A stretch of DNA of 64,000 nt, from positions 1,072,789,369 to 1,072,853,368 of the forward strand of contig CM062820.1 of assembly GCA_031772625.1 (NCBI GenBank). Reading direction: 5' to 3'. The position numbers and the translations under genes are program-made. Within the stretch, counting starts at the first letter, position 1; every line of letters starts with the position of its first letter. This stretch comes from Pinus tabuliformis. Its lineage: Eukaryota > Streptophyta > Pinopsida > Pinales > Pinaceae. Below are positions 33,724 through 46,089 of this stretch, in pieces. The notes beneath the pieces were generated by a model that saw nothing but the letters and a program-made list of their open reading frames with translations, was not told the DNA's origin and did not search any database.

Positions 33724-35864
33724 TGATGCAGGAGCATTCAACCCAAGAGAAAATCATTGTAATTAAGTAGACATAGGGGGTCATGTATTTTTAGGAAGTT
33801 GGATTCCTAAGTGATAAATTGATGTAATATTAGGCTTTTGAGTGCATAAAATAGTCATTAATTAGATAATGTGAGATGTTTGTAAATGCTCTCAAATAAA
33901 TGAGAACATGAGTGGGAAATAATGAAAAAAGAGTCTAAAGTCAATTAGAACTCTTTAAGCAGTTCCATGATTCGAGGAACTAAGGAGAGCTCTTAGGAAT
34001 TAAATGGAGATTAGAAGTGGATGTAGAGGATAGAGGATTTAGGAGTCAGTTCAGTAGATTTAGGAGTCAAACTAGGATTAGTTCAACGAACCTTTCTGGT
34101 ATAAATGTAAGCCTATGGGTAGAGCTCAAGAGGAGGCTACGATTTTGAAGAATATGACTGTGAGAGATAGAGGTCTCATTCTGTAATCATTGTTGATATT
34201 TATTAATACAATCAATTTAATTTCAAGTTGGAATGCGTGTTCGAGTGTTGAATTATAAGTGAATTTGTAGGTTTTGTAACAAGGGTTGCAGGAAGAGTTC
34301 TGCAGAACATGTAGAGGAAGAGAATGATATAGATATTTGTAAGGGATCATTGAATCCATTCAAAGGATCTAAGAGGACAGTGATCAAAGGAGCATATGAA
34401 GTTAAGCCAGGAGGAAGAGTGCGCAGCGAAATAGCAGAGGACGAGAATCTTTGAAGAAAACTGAACCGCAAAGGAAAATTGAAGAAATAGTGTAAAAACG
34501 CAAGTGGAAGGAAGATCAGTGAAGTGAAGAAAGAATGAACAACAACCATTAGATCTTATAGATCAATGGCCAGGATCCAATCGCCAAGGAGATGGAGAAA
34601 GATCGCATCGGCAAACTTTAACAAAGGAAGGCGGTTTTGTAATAATGAAAGTGGATTTCCCTCAGCCTCAAAACCATAAGTGGTATTGAGTGCGGCGCAC
34701 CTAATTCCACTGAGTGTGTGCCACGTAGCAGTGAAGCGGAGTGGAGAAATTGCTTCATCGGGTGATTAAATCCCGTGGGTATTATCAACCTGAAGCCAAA
34801 TGTGAACCGTCGGATCTACAAAGTAAAGATCAACGATGGAGATTAAAAGGTAGGTTGTCTGATCAGGGATTGACGTATGGAAGGGACTTGCTATAATACG
34901 AAGGGCCGATGGATGAGCGGACCCAACGTTACTTAAAGCTATGCTATATAAACTTTGAAGTCTGCCTTATATGGTTCGGGGCGAAAGTTTAATGTATTTC
35001 CTTTGTATTATGTTAAAGTGTTGCGCCGAGTGTTTAAAGGCTTCCGATAGTCGCATATCAGAATCAGAGGATGATGAGATATACATGTGTTAAAGAACTG
35101 TGGAGGAGCTGATAGCCGATAAGCGGAGATCAGAGATCGGACTTATCGGAGTTCGGAGGTGAGTTTTGTGGAAAGGAAAGCGGAAGACGGACCCGACGAT
35201 AACTATAGATGTGGGCTTATGATATTTGAAGTCCGACTCTATGTTCCGGTGGGCTTTCCCTTTGTTTGGGTATGTTTCCTTTGTAAACGGGATAGTAAGA
35301 ATTAAGCGCCGATAGTGTATTCCAGGAAGTAATATAATCGCATATCGGTAAAGTGGAAGGATGGGTATTAAGGTGAACCGCGGAGTAGCCGATTGCGATC
35401 AGCGATAAAGGTGGAACCTCGAGAAGTGTGCAAAGACCGTACTAAAGGTGGAAATATATGTTTTGTGAGCATTTTCCTTTGTAAATGGTTTTATAAGGAA
35501 AAAGCATCGAATAAAGGTTTTATGTGTAAATATATATATTAACCAATGTATTTAAGAGGGAAAGTTTTATATATATGTGGCTTATGGGTTTTATAAAGGA
35601 CTGAAGAGGGTTTTAATTCCCGATAGAAGGAATTAGAAGGAAGGCTTTAATAAAGTCTTATATGAAGGTTACGAAGGGTTAAATAGTCCCGATAGGAGAT
35701 TTAAGCGGGGTGATTGAGTTTCGATACAAAGGAACCGATGATAAAGAGGCCTTAATCATTTATGGTTTGAATATTTGACTCCTTTGAGAGTCAAATACCT
35801 AGGAAAAATGTATTTATGCATATTTATGCATACTGTGGGTATGTGCAGGGGTAACCCTACATCA
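33724..35864 (+). repeat. Element K 3' LTR
   Basis: 2141 bp, partner of 28775-30845. Slightly longer, mainly because of two short indels. The GGTATAAATGTAAGCC word near 34097 is a likely TATA box. Confidence 0.9.
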
Positions 35865-36112
35865 GATGTCACTTACAATACCATGGGAGGATGAATACCA
35901 AAGGTGGTTGCCACTTACAATACCATGGGAAAATACCAGGGGTGAATGAATACCATGAGTGGATGCCACTTACAATATCATGGGTAAATTCCATGGGTGG
36001 ATCAATACCATGGGTGGATTCAAATTACAATACCATGGGTTTTTACCCAATGGTGGATGAATACTATGGGTGGATGAATACAATGGGTGGATGCCATTTT
36101 CCATTCGGATCA
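35865..36112. repeat. J-type LTR fragment, right of K
   Basis: The array resumes after K with GATGT (35865-35869), followed by more ATACCATGGGTGGATG units, and ends CCATTCGGATCA at 36112, matching the end of the LTR at 27136 (CCATTTGGATCA). The full LTR was therefore about as long as J's. Confidence 0.75.
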
Positions 36113-36380
36113 ACTTGATCCGAGAAATTTTCATGAATTCTTTCAAACAAAAATCTCCATTGTATAAGACCTTTTACTGACACTTATATTTTCATGTGAA
36201 ATCACGAGCTATGTGAATTATTAAACAAACCATCTTCATGAAACAAGGAATTCATCACACATGATATGATAACAGGGTTCATCTAGTGTGGATTACATCT
36301 TCGTGCCCTTAGTCAAGAGTGGGGTGGCCACTTCATTAGATTTTGCAAGGAGATGGGTACATAATGCAATAATCTCTATC
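36113..36380. other. Short spacer
   Basis: Between the J-type LTR end and the 1.1-kb repeat. No ORF, repeat or motif recognised, apart from a second TTGATCCGAG word at 36115 next to the LTR end GGATCA. Confidence 0.5.
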
Positions 36381-38470
36381 AACATAAGGGTGAAACTCTC
36401 AGATAGGGTGGCATGTCTCTCCCAAGAGGCATTCTTCTACAAGAAATATCACTTATAAGATGTTCTCCTTTATTGTGACAAAGGAACAATCTCTCACAAA
36501 AAGTGGCATAAGAATATCGTCTCACACAAGATGGAATAAATGGACCTCTTGAATCTGCTGATTAGAATCAAATCATAATATTTGCTAAAATCAAATAAGC
36601 ACATGGAAAAAATACACCTCATACCTCCAAATATGGGTATGGTCTAAAAATTAGCTACTCAAATGAAGAAATAGCCCATGTCATCATGTTCCTTGTGAAA
36701 AATCATGAAATTTGAGTATAAACACAAGCCCTTTATATCACAGTCAAATCTAGGCTCCCTAAGAATCTTTTAGATTCCTCAAAAGATTCTCTTTTGAAGA
36801 TGGGAGAAAATCCGTCTCCTTAGATGAAGAAATAGACTACACCATCAGACTCCTAGCGAAAAACTAGTTCATATGAGTTTAAACTCGACATATTTCTAAC
36901 ACCATCAAATTTCTACCCCTAGAGAATCTAAGTATTCCTTAAAGATTCTTTTCTCATGGTTCCAGATCAAACTAGGTGCTTCATGGTTCCACCCTATCAA
37001 GATTCCACCACCTAGTCTAGGTTCTGCTACTGTTCTAGCTTTTGCATGCTACTCAGTTGGTTGGACGATTTTTTTTCTAATTGGGAGATGTTAGATGGTG
37101 TTATATATGGGGTTTCCTACTGGGAGGGATTGCCACATGTCTAGGTGGGTTCAATCCTTGCTAGCCCTTGTTTGGTGTGTTGTTTGTAACGATTGGGAGG
37201 GTTCTCAGGTCAGAGCCATGGGCCCCGAACCTTAATTACATTTTAATACATATTGTCCATTGGAGGGTTGGCGAGGTTGGTCATCTACCAACCCGTAATT
37301 TATATTTTCTATTTTATTTTATTTTAAAATCTAATGAATCAAAACCATCAACCGATTTTCAAGGGCCACCAACAAAATTAAATAAGTGACAATTTGGCTA
37401 TTTTTGGCTGCCGATTAGTGTCATACTTGATCCAAGATACTTTTACTTCATAGGTGAATTCAAAATTGAAATGCAATCGTCTCAGTCAACACATGGATGA
37501 AACTCTTATCTAGAGTGACATGTCTCTCCCAAGAGACATTCTCCTACAGGAACTCTCACTCACAAGATTTTCTCCTTCAGCATGATAAGGAACAATATCT
37601 CACATAAAGTGGCATAAAAAGATCCTCTCACACAAGATGGCGTAAATGGACTTCTTGAGTCTGTTGATTAGATTCTAATCATAATCTTTGCACAAATCAA
37701 ATGAACACATGATAAAAATACACTTTGTACCTCCAAATATGGGGATGATATGAAAATTAGCTACTCAGATGAATAAATTCCTTATGCCATCATATTCCTT
37801 TTGAAAAATCATGAAATGTGAGTATTAAAATGACCCCTTTCTATCATGGTCAAATATGGGCTCCCCATGAATCTTTTAGATTCCTCACAAGATTATCTTT
37901 TGAAGAAGGGTGGCAATTTGGCTAATCAAAAGAAGAAATTCATTGTACCATCAAACTATTGGCGAAAGACTGGTTTAGATGAGTATAAAATCGACATATT
38001 TCTGATGCCATTAAATTTATGCCCCTAGGGAATTTAAATATTCCTCACAAATTATCTGCTTGTGGTTCCACCTAGAACTGGGTGCATTGTGGTTGCACCT
38101 TGTCAAGGTTCTACTACTTGGTCTGGGTTCTATTGTTGTTCTAGGCTTCGTGCTCTTGTTCATTGGTTGGGTTGTTGTTTTTGAATTTGGATTTGTTTGT
38201 TCGTATTATATATGGGGCTGCCCATTGGGCGGGTCGACCACATGGTCAGGTGCATTCAATCCTCGATGACCCCCATTTGGTGTGTCATTTGTAGCGGTTG
38301 GGAAGGGTACCAGGCCATATCCATGCCCACTGACCCTTAATTATATTTTAATATATATTGTCCATTGGAGGGTTGGCAGGGTTAGTGGTCCACCAACCTG
38401 TAATTTTTTTTTTTTTTTAATTTTAAAAACCAATGAATCAAAAACTTTTGGTTTGTATGTCCCACTTCCA
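36380..38470 (+). repeat. Diverged direct repeat of about 1.1 kb, two copies
   Basis: Copy 1 about 36380-37370, copy 2 about 37480-38470, offset 1099-1107 bp. Shared words: CATGTCTCTCCCAAGAG (36412, 37519), ACCTCCAAATATGGG, TCTTTTAGATTCCTC, ATTGTCCATTGGAGGGTTGG and AATGAATCAAAA (37333, 38432). Identity is roughly three-quarters, far below the LTR pairs here. No coding text, TG/CA termini or target duplication recognised. It could be an old LTR pair that lost its interior, or a tandem duplication. Confidence 0.8.
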
Positions 38471-38552
38471 TAACTAGAACATGGAGGTCAGTTCATGTCA
38501 TAGTAACACTAACCTCATATTTACCCTGGAGAGCTTGTAAAAGCGGGTAAAT

Positions 38553-39340
38553 GTGGTATGGGCTAGTTACAATGGGATGAAGCACAATATACTTGGTGTG
38601 TCCCATATGTGTGACCAAGGCTATGATGTTGTTTTCAAGGCTAAGAATTGTCAAATCAAGTCTGCAAGCACTAGTGAAGTTGTAGTTGAATTTATGAGAA
38701 TAGATAACAATGTATATGTTTTGAAAGAGAAGACAAAGGTGTGTTTCTTGTCAAAGATTGATTGGAGTTGGTTATGGCACAGGAAACTTGGACATATGAA
38801 TTTTGATCAGATAGTCAGATTGGGTAAAAAGAATCTAGAGAAGGATTTTCCAAAGTTATCAAAGCCTGAGAAAGATATTTGCAAGTCTTGATAGTTAGGT
38901 AAGCAAGCTCGAATACCATTCAAGCCCAGGGAGAGGTCATCAACTAAGCCATTTCAGATAGTACACATAGACTTGTGTGGCCCAATAAGAACGTAAAAAC
39001 CACAAGTAAATTGTATTTCATGCTTATAATTGATTATTTTAGCATAATGACACGGTTTTCTTTTCTTAGAGAGAAATTTGAAGCTTTTGAGAAGTTTAAA
39101 GACTTTAAAGCCATGGCTGAGAACAAGACAAGTTGTAAAATCAAGAATATAAGGTCTAAAAATGGAGGTGAGTTTACTTCAAAATATTTTGATGACTTTT
39201 GCAAGAAGCATGGCATCAAAAAGTAGTTTGCTATAACAAAGACTCCATAGAAAAATGGTGTAGCAGAAAGAGCCAATAGATTAGCTCAATAGCTAGCCAG
39301 AGCCATGATGGGAGAAAGAAATGTTCAATAGTGATTTTGG
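38553..39340 (+). pseudogene. Element G GAG-pre-integrase and integrase
   Basis: The text has WSWLWHRKLGHMNFDQIVRL (38765-38820), the copia GAG-pre-integrase hallmark that precedes the integrase H-H-C-C region. Core integrase text follows: MLIIDYFSIMTRFSFLR (about 39020-39070), NIRSKNGGEFTSKYFDDFC (39145-39205), and a P-x-x-N-G-V-A-E-R-like stretch near 39245-39275. Confidence 0.85.
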
Positions 39341-39879
39341 GTTGAAGTTATTCACACAGTAGTAGTGAGTCTAAAAAAATCTTACTTTAGACCAAACAGT
39401 CATAAGACTCCCTATGAGATTTTGTATGGTAGAGTAGCAACAGTCAAGTATTTCAAAGTTGTTGGAAGCTAGTGCTATATCAAAAGGAACAATCAAAAGA
39501 TTGGGAAGTTTGATGCAAGGGATGATGAAGGTATTTTTCTTCGATATTCTCATAATAGAAAGGATATAGATGCTACAATAAGAATACAAAGAAGACTGTT
39601 GAGTGTATTAATGTCAAAGTGGATGAATATATTGAATCTAAGTCAATCAACCAGTAAATATCAACTCCCTTAATCCAGTCAACAATGATGATAAGGTCAA
39701 AGAGCCACTTTTAGATGAATATAGTGAAGAGCCCACCAATCCTCAAGCTAAATATCCTTCAAGGTATGTGCAAAAACACCACCCAATTGATCAAATTGTT
39801 GGTGGTTTAAACGCAAGTGTACAAACTAGAAGGAAGTTTCTAAATCCCCTTACTCAAGCACATGTAGCTCTATTATCCA

Positions 39880-40740
39880 TGTAGGAACCCAAGGATGTTG
39901 TGTAGGCAAGCCAAGATGATAATTGGTTAAAAGCAATGCATGAAGAACAAAACCAAATATAGAAAAATCAGACTTGGGAGCTTGTTCGTAGAACCACAAA
40001 GAAGAATGTCATTGGAAAAAAGTGGGTCTTTAGGAATAAGTTGAATGAGCGTGGAGAAGTGGTTAGAAACAAAGAAATATTAGTGTGCAAAGGCTATGCT
40101 CAAACCAAAGGTCTAGATTTTGATGAAATTTTTGCTCATGCTTCTTGATTAGAAGCTATTAGAATGTTTTTGGCATTTTATTGTTTCAAGAAGTTGAAGA
40201 TATATCAAATGGATGTCAAATCTACTTTCATAAATGGAGAATTGTAGGAAGAAGTTTACATAGAATATCCAGAAGGTTTTTAGTTTTCAAATCAGCCTAA
40301 TAATGTTTGTAAGCTAAAGAAGCACTTGTATGATCTCAAGCAAGCCCCATGGGCTCAGTATACCAAGTTGGAAAGTTACTTGTTGAAGTGTGGTTTCAAA
40401 AGAGGCGCAACTAATAGTAATTTGTATGTTAAAGCTAATAATGGAAAATTAAGAGTGGTGGTTGTCTATATTGATTATATTATATTTTCCGATGATTCAA
40501 ATCATCTAACATTCCAGTTTACAACTGATATGAAAAAAAATTTGAGATGTTTATACTTGGAGAACTCTCTTATTTCCTAAAATTGTTGAATGCACAAACT
40601 TCTAAAGGAATTTTTATCTCACAAAGAAAGTATCTCAAAAAAGTATTGAAGAAATTTGACATGGAGGAGTGTTCTTTGTTAAGCACGTCAATGGTTACAT
40701 GTTGCAAGCTTAGCAAGACTGATGAATCACCATAAATAAT
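39880..40740 (+). pseudogene. Element G reverse transcriptase
   Basis: Copia RT text: NQTWELVRRTTKKNVIGKKW (39970-40025), VFRNKLNERGEVVRNKE (about 40025-40075), YGLKQAPRAW-type box (MYDLKQAPWAQY, 40326), and the catalytic loop VVVYIDYIIFSDD (about 40455-40495). RT copies RNA into DNA. Stop-free runs are short; broken. Confidence 0.85.
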
Positions 40741-40779
40741 TTTTTTTTATACATATATATTATTGGTAGCCTCTTATAT

Positions 40780-41206
40780 TTGACAGCCTCAAGACCATAC
40801 ATCATGCAAGAAATTGGTATTATTGGAAGATTTCAAGCAATCCCCAGACAAATCCATTTTCTAGCAGCTAAGAGAATTCTTAGATACATAAAAGCCACGA
40901 TGGACTATGAACTTTGGTACAAAAGAGGTAAATATTTTTCACTAGTTGTTTATACTAATGTTGAATGGGAAAGTGACATGGATGATTGAAAGAGAACTAG
41001 TGGTGTATGTTCTTTCATGGAGAATGTCTAGTTTCATGGTTGAGAAGGAAGCAAGCTTCAATCTCACTATCTACCACTGAAGTAGAATATATAACAACAA
41101 CTTCTTCTTGCATTCAACTCTTATGGATGAAGAAAACTTTGCAATACGTACAAGTGTTTAATGATCAAATTATTCTTATTATTTGTGGCAATACAAGTGT
41201 CATTAG
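40780..41206 (+). pseudogene. Element G RNase H, first part
   Basis: Copia RNase H text: LAAKRILRYIKATMDYELWY (40860-40920), VVYTNVEWESDMDD (about 40945-40990), SWLRRKQASISLSTTEVEYI (about 41035-41095). The last copia words before element F are QIILIICGNTS. The remainder is at 56898. Confidence 0.85.
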
Positions 41207-42254
41207 TGTTATAGACATTTTTGGGCATTACAACCCCAAGCATGAAATTTCCATAAACCAAGGGCTCCTAAGTCCCTAAAAGTGTTGTTCTAACCCCTAA
41301 AGGAACAAGGTCAACTGATTACAGCTTCTCCCAGAAGTTCTCCATGAAAAACTGCTCAGAATTGGTCAAAACTGGATCATTTCACTTGCTCCATGGCCAG
41401 GGTGCGATGCATCACACCCTGTACACATGGGAAGTGCATTGCATTTCAAAAATCCCTTCTATGGGGTACGATGGATGGGAAAAGACAAGTGGCGGAGACA
41501 GTTTTCGAGGTGGATGATCATGGAATCTTCCAGAAACTTCTCCTGGGACACTTGCCTCTCAGAATCGCCCAAGGATGAGTAAGAGATCAATGAGATCTCC
41601 AAGTGGCATCAAGAAATATCAAAGAGAAGAAACTAATAAAAAACCCAGAGTTGACTCACACCTCTGAAAATATCTATATATAGATCTCTCATCCTAGAGA
41701 TCCAGGAGGTTAGAGGCTGGAATTTTGCATATTGTAAGGAATTGCTGTTGGTTTCTTGAGACAAACATCAAATTGTTGGGTGATCTAAGCTTTGTTTGAG
41801 GTGAAGAGGGGCTTCTTAGCTGGGAGGTTGATGATGGGTCAGAACAACTGGTTGTAACTCCTCTTGGCTCTTTCTTGTTTGTCAACAAAAGCTATTCATG
41901 TTTTCCTCCATGCTCTTGTATCATTGATGTTTGCTGCATTTGTATGGTCAATTTACATCTGATCCTAGATTGTTTATGATTATAGATCCATGTCTTTGTA
42001 TAGTGCTATGCCACTATGATCTTACAGGTACTTTGTGAAGCTGGGCGTGCAAGGGAGCAGGTAGCGAAGGACTATAAAAGAAGAGAAGAATCGAATCAGG
42101 AGATTAGCGCAAGACAGAGGTTGGTCTTCTTGTTCTTCTCTATTTATAATTCATAAAGGAAAAACAAAAGTAGCTTTTCTCTGTTTGTTTCTAAGGCAGC
42201 TGTCACACCTTAGTGGGATAGAGTAGTTCTATATAGACACTTTTCCCTGTAACA
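41207..42254 (+). repeat. Element F 5' LTR
   Basis: 1048 bp, TGTTATAGACATTTT...CCCTGTAACA. CTATATATAGATC near 41670 is a likely TATA box. It holds GGTGCGATGCATCACACC at 41401-41418. Confidence 0.95.
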
Positions 42255-42257
42255 AAA

Positions 42258-42275
42258 TGGCGACTCCACTGGGGA
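42258..42275 (+). other. Element F primer-binding site
   Basis: TGGCGACTCCACTGGGGA, three bases after the LTR. This type of site is used by Tat/Ogre-like gypsy elements; element H has a shortened match (TGGCGACTCCACTG at 59065). I cannot name the tRNA with certainty. Confidence 0.75.
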
Positions 42276-43978
42276 GGAATTAGTTTGTTTGTTTATCATT
42301 CTTTGTTGTCTTTTTCATAAACTTACAGGTAGTATTCGAACTGCATTTTCCATAACAAATGCAAAGTAGATAAGTGCTACTTCAGTCCATCTACTGGATC
42401 TGTTTATGATTTAAATAACTAATTCACAAACTATCTGGTTGCCCTTGTGATAGCTCTTAGATCCTCTTTAGATCTACCCCTGATTGTTGCATTACTGATT
42501 GCTTTTTGCTCGGCCAAAACCCAAGAACTGAACTGCAAACTGTGACCCGGAACCCAAACAGAACCTCGTTTCTGGCCCAGCGCAGGTACTTTTCAGAGAA
42601 TCTGAACTTTAGCGCACTTCCCAAGTGGACAAGGTGCGCTGCATTTCAAATTCTCTGTGTTACAGGTGCGCTGATCAAACTAGGCTTTGTGCAATTTTGG
42701 CTTCTGTGATTCATTCTTTCCAGTTCTATTCCTAAATTTTGTTGCCTGTGATCAGTATATGTCTATTTGAAACCCCTTTTCCTTGCTGTTATTCTGCTTC
42801 TTTTGTACAAAAGAACTGTAAATTTTTTTGTGTGTTTGTTGAGTCATTTTCAATTCTCCTTTGCAAAAGTAGCATAATCGTACTGTCGTCCTTTGATTTG
42901 AAACTGTTGCAGGTGTCGATTTCAATCGTAGGAAAGAGTTTGATTGTTGTTGATGGTCGGTTATCCTGTTACTATTGCTTTTGGTCTAAATTTGTAATTT
43001 TCCAGTGTCAAGAACAAGTATTCATTTCAAAATCGTAAGGTGTTGTGATCGTCTCCATTTTTGATTTCGAAAGGAAACTTGTTGATATTTGTCGCTTGAA
43101 AAGAAATTCAGATTTGTGCATCAACTTTCTTTTTAGCATTCATATACTAAGAAAGTCGAAAACAAATACATGCATGTGCATTTGCATATAGACAGTCTAA
43201 TTGGCTTGATTTAGGAAAGTGCATTTAGAGTGTGCTCTTTGCTCTTTGTGAAAAGATTTTGTCTTTCTTTCCTTAGTAGCTAGGATTTTCATTGCACAAA
43301 GAAGATAAAAAGCTTGTTTATCGTCTTAGATTTCACTTTAGGAATTACATCTACATCTCACAATGAACCTGAAAGGCAAACTTCATAAACAAGATCAACT
43401 TAAAATAAATTCAATGAATATAACAACACTTTGGAACTTAACACACAACATTTAGAAGTCTAGGCTAGAGACGTATTCCGGCGTCGTAAAGCCTGGTAAC
43501 TGTTGTTCTCACTGATGGTTGGGTGATTCCTCCACTTTGAGGCGATAAGTGCCAGTACGGACTTGTGCTCCCACGTACCGTCGAGTATATTTTGGGAGAC
43601 CCCAATAGGCTTAATCCTTTATCCTTAGGAAGTCGTGTTTGCCGCCCTATCGATCGCAATGCACTGAACACAGCAGTCGGGAAGATTGACTGCCGTACCG
43701 TAAAAAGTATTCTGCAGTTTTGTGATTGGTTTGGTAATCCCTCTACCTAGATTTCCAGAGCATTCCATTTCGTTCCTTTTCAGACTCTTTAACAAAAAAG
43801 GTCCATCTGAGCACTTTTCACTTCAGGCTCATTAAAAATCGAAGGAGACTAGAGTCATCTTTTGTTTTTTCTCGACTCTTAAAAATTGAAAAAACAGGTT
43901 GTGTCAAAGCGTCTAAAATTCATTTAATTCGGAAACATACTTCCCCTTTATTTTTAGTTGATTGAGTAATCCGCAATC
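42276..43978 (+). other. Element F leader
   Basis: About 1.7 kb between the primer site and gag. Long leaders are usual in this group. It contains AAGGTGCGCTGCATTTCAAAT at about 42631 and CAGGTGCGCTGATCAAAC at about 42663, similar to words in the LTR and in H. Short ORFs here show no recognisable domain. Confidence 0.6.
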
Positions 43979-45607
43979 ATGGAAGAAAGTCAATTGAAAC
44001 CCCGTCATTCGCGGAGGCTTACGAGTCAACCGTCTTTGTCTCCGGAATCAAAGACAGTACGGACAAAGCGAACTCATTTAACCGGTTCCAAATCTCCAGT
44101 TAAAGTTAGAACAAGTGTTCCAATAACATGAGAGACTCCGGTTACTCCAAACATTTATGGTATCCCTGCCTTTATAGAAGAAGTTCAGCAGCGATAGAAG
44201 GACAATAGTATTGATCCTAGTCTGAGAGTAAACACTTGTGTTACCGAACCAGTTCCATTTACAACCGGTTCAGAGAGTCTTGCTCCTCAAACATCTGTCG
44301 CTGCCGATTCCATACCTTCTTCGGCACCAGAAATATTCTACGGACCTGACGGTCTACCCCTTCCACCTGGTCTAATTGCCATAGAAGAGATTGTGGAAGA
44401 TCCTCCAACTACTACTCCATCGTAATTTGGAGTCGGGATCACTCTATATCCTTCTTCATCAGAAGTTAGTCTACCGCCAGCGGAAGCTCCTATAGAATCG
44501 CTAAGTAATCTTTTGGATAGGCTAGAAATGTCTGAACAACGGTCGAAATCTAGGACTGTGTCGTCTGACACAGCAACGGCAGAACCCCCTGCTATCACTC
44601 CAACAATGTTCGCCGGTATACCATCTGTCCCAACTAGCTCTCAACTGCTAGAAAGAGCCCACTCAAGGGCCATTCCGACAGTATGGTTTGTTCCTGTTTG
44701 TTCATCCAGAATAGTATCCGGAAACTCTTATGTTGAGTCTCAACAAATTGATCCATTTGGAGGTCAATTTGGGTAGTCTGGACCTCAAGGGAAAACCATT
44801 CCCTTGGGTTCTGGATTACCACCGTATGGGGGGTAGTATACCCTTTCATTATCCCCTCCGGGAGGACATCCATACGGGAGTTCACAACAACATTCAGGTT
44901 ATACTGGAATTACCTCAAGCGGTTGGGTACCGATACTACCTCAACAACCAAGAGTTGTATATTCGATGCAAAAATGCTTACCTATGTCAAATATACCAAC
45001 CGCACCAGCTATTGTGATGATGTCGCAAGTTCAAGTGCTGCCTGTTGTATGCCAACCTCAAGTTTCTCAGGTTGTAATGCAACAGCCCCTTGACCCTACG
45101 ACTCAACCACAATCGCCGACTGGTGGAATGACACAGGTTCAGATGGGTACAATTACCCCTCATCTTGGTCAAACAGTTAGTATTGGGCAACAGCACATGG
45201 CTTCACAACCATGGCTAGTACAATACCAACAATCACAATTCCAACAAGTATACCAAGGTTCTGAGCAACAAATCTTTGCAAATAGTGGACAGCTGTATAT
45301 TCAAAACGGTCAAAATCAACCATTTTATAGTGGTCATGCCCACCAACCTTACCAAATTTACCAGCATCAAATGCATTATGCTGGTATGAAAAGACCAACT
45401 GCTCAGGCAATCCCATATTATCCTGGGTATGCTCCACCTAACCTGAATCAGCAGTTACCCTTTGTGGCAACTTTAGAGTTACCTAATTTAAATTGGCTAA
45501 CAAACAATCCAATCGCTTATGCTCCTTGGTGGCCAGCGATTCGGCATAAACTTCCATCGGATATTCCTAAATTTAATGGAAATCCCTTAAATTACCAGCT
45601 CAACTAG
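43979..45607 (+). pseudogene. Element F gag region
   Basis: It begins ATG at 43979 (MEESQLKPRHSRRLTSQ) and runs with a basic N-terminus, a Pro/Ser/Thr-rich middle, and a Gln/Tyr/Pro-rich portion (about 44966-45500). It ends near YAPWWPAIRHKLPSDIPKFN (45508-45575), the start of the capsid domain shared with H (60545-60600). Broken at several points. In this family the Gln-rich part comes before capsid; role unknown. Confidence 0.65.
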
Positions 45608-45621
45608 CTTTCCTTGTTCAA

Positions 45622-46089
45622 GTGAAAGCCCTCAACAAAACTGTTCATCGAACAATTATTGATGAGGGGGAATCCACATGCATTATGTCGATGAGTTGCT
45701 GGAAAACTTTAGGATCTCCAACCTTGTCGCGATCTTCGACGACATTAAAAGCATTCGACGGAAGGACATATACCCCATATGGTATTTTAAGTAACTTGAA
45801 GGTTGAACTAGGAGGGAAAACAGTAGAAATAGATGTTGAAGTAATCGGTGGAAATCTTGATTACAACATCCTACTAGGAAGACCATGGATATATGCTATG
45901 GCTGCCGTTGTGTCGACCTATTTTAGGAAGATTGCATTTCCCCTCCAAGGAGGGATTACAATCGTCGATCAACAAAACTTCCTCCCCAATGGTTCTCAAG
46001 TTACGGGAAGCATTCCTATGATCTATGGAAGCCCCCATTCGCTTCAAAATATCAGAGTTGGCCTACTAAAAGATCCTATATTAATGTGA
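45622..46089 (+). pseudogene. Element F protease
   Basis: Residues around 10-25 read TIIDEGESTCIMSMSCWKTL; DEG[AS]S is the retropepsin motif of Tat-group elements (DSG or DTG elsewhere). LDYNILLGRPWIYAMAAVVS near 45855-45910 is the downstream protease box, followed by YFRKIAFPLQGGI. Nearly the same text occurs in H at about 62370-62650, showing that F and H are relatives. Confidence 0.85.

Larger units (their letters stand above)
28775..35864 (+). mobile_element. Element K: large-LTR retrotransposon lacking pol
   Basis: Two long LTRs (28775-30845, 2071 bp; 33724-35864, 2141 bp) with TGATGCAGG...CATCA ends flank a 2.9-kb interior. A GATGT target duplication (28770-28774, 35865-35869) is exact. 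TGGTATCAGAGC at 30849-30860 is a perfect initiator-Met primer site, so transcription is on the plus strand. The interior has no RT, RNase H, integrase or gag that I recognise, which fits the LARD/non-autonomous class. It instead holds a charged, repetitive reading frame (see below). LTR divergence is uneven by hand count (about 3% in the first 240 bp, about 9% in a later 255 bp), so roughly 6-8%. Its coding frame looks broken at several points. Confidence 0.9.
38480..41206 (+). mobile_element. Element G: Ty1/copia (Sirevirus-like) copy, left part
   Basis: The plus-strand text gives copia order: GAG-pre-integrase and integrase (38553-39340), RT (39880-40740), then RNase H (40780-41206). It is interrupted at 41206 by element F and resumes at 56898. 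No 5' LTR or gag was found upstream, so the left end is incomplete or decayed. Integrase before RT distinguishes copia from gypsy. It is broken, with many breaks. Late purine-rich repeats suggest the Sirevirus lineage (see 57090-57660). Confidence 0.85.

Noticed and set aside
37060-37330. Possible SINE or tRNA-like gene in the 1.1-kb repeat
   Set aside because: A B-box-like GGTTCAATCC is present, but no convincing A box at the right spacing, no cloverleaf and no flanking duplication. Kept only as a remark in the repeat finding.
42255-43978. ORFs of 60-99 codons in the leader of F
   Set aside because: No domain, low conservation signal and inconsistent frames; long non-coding leaders are normal in Tat-group elements.
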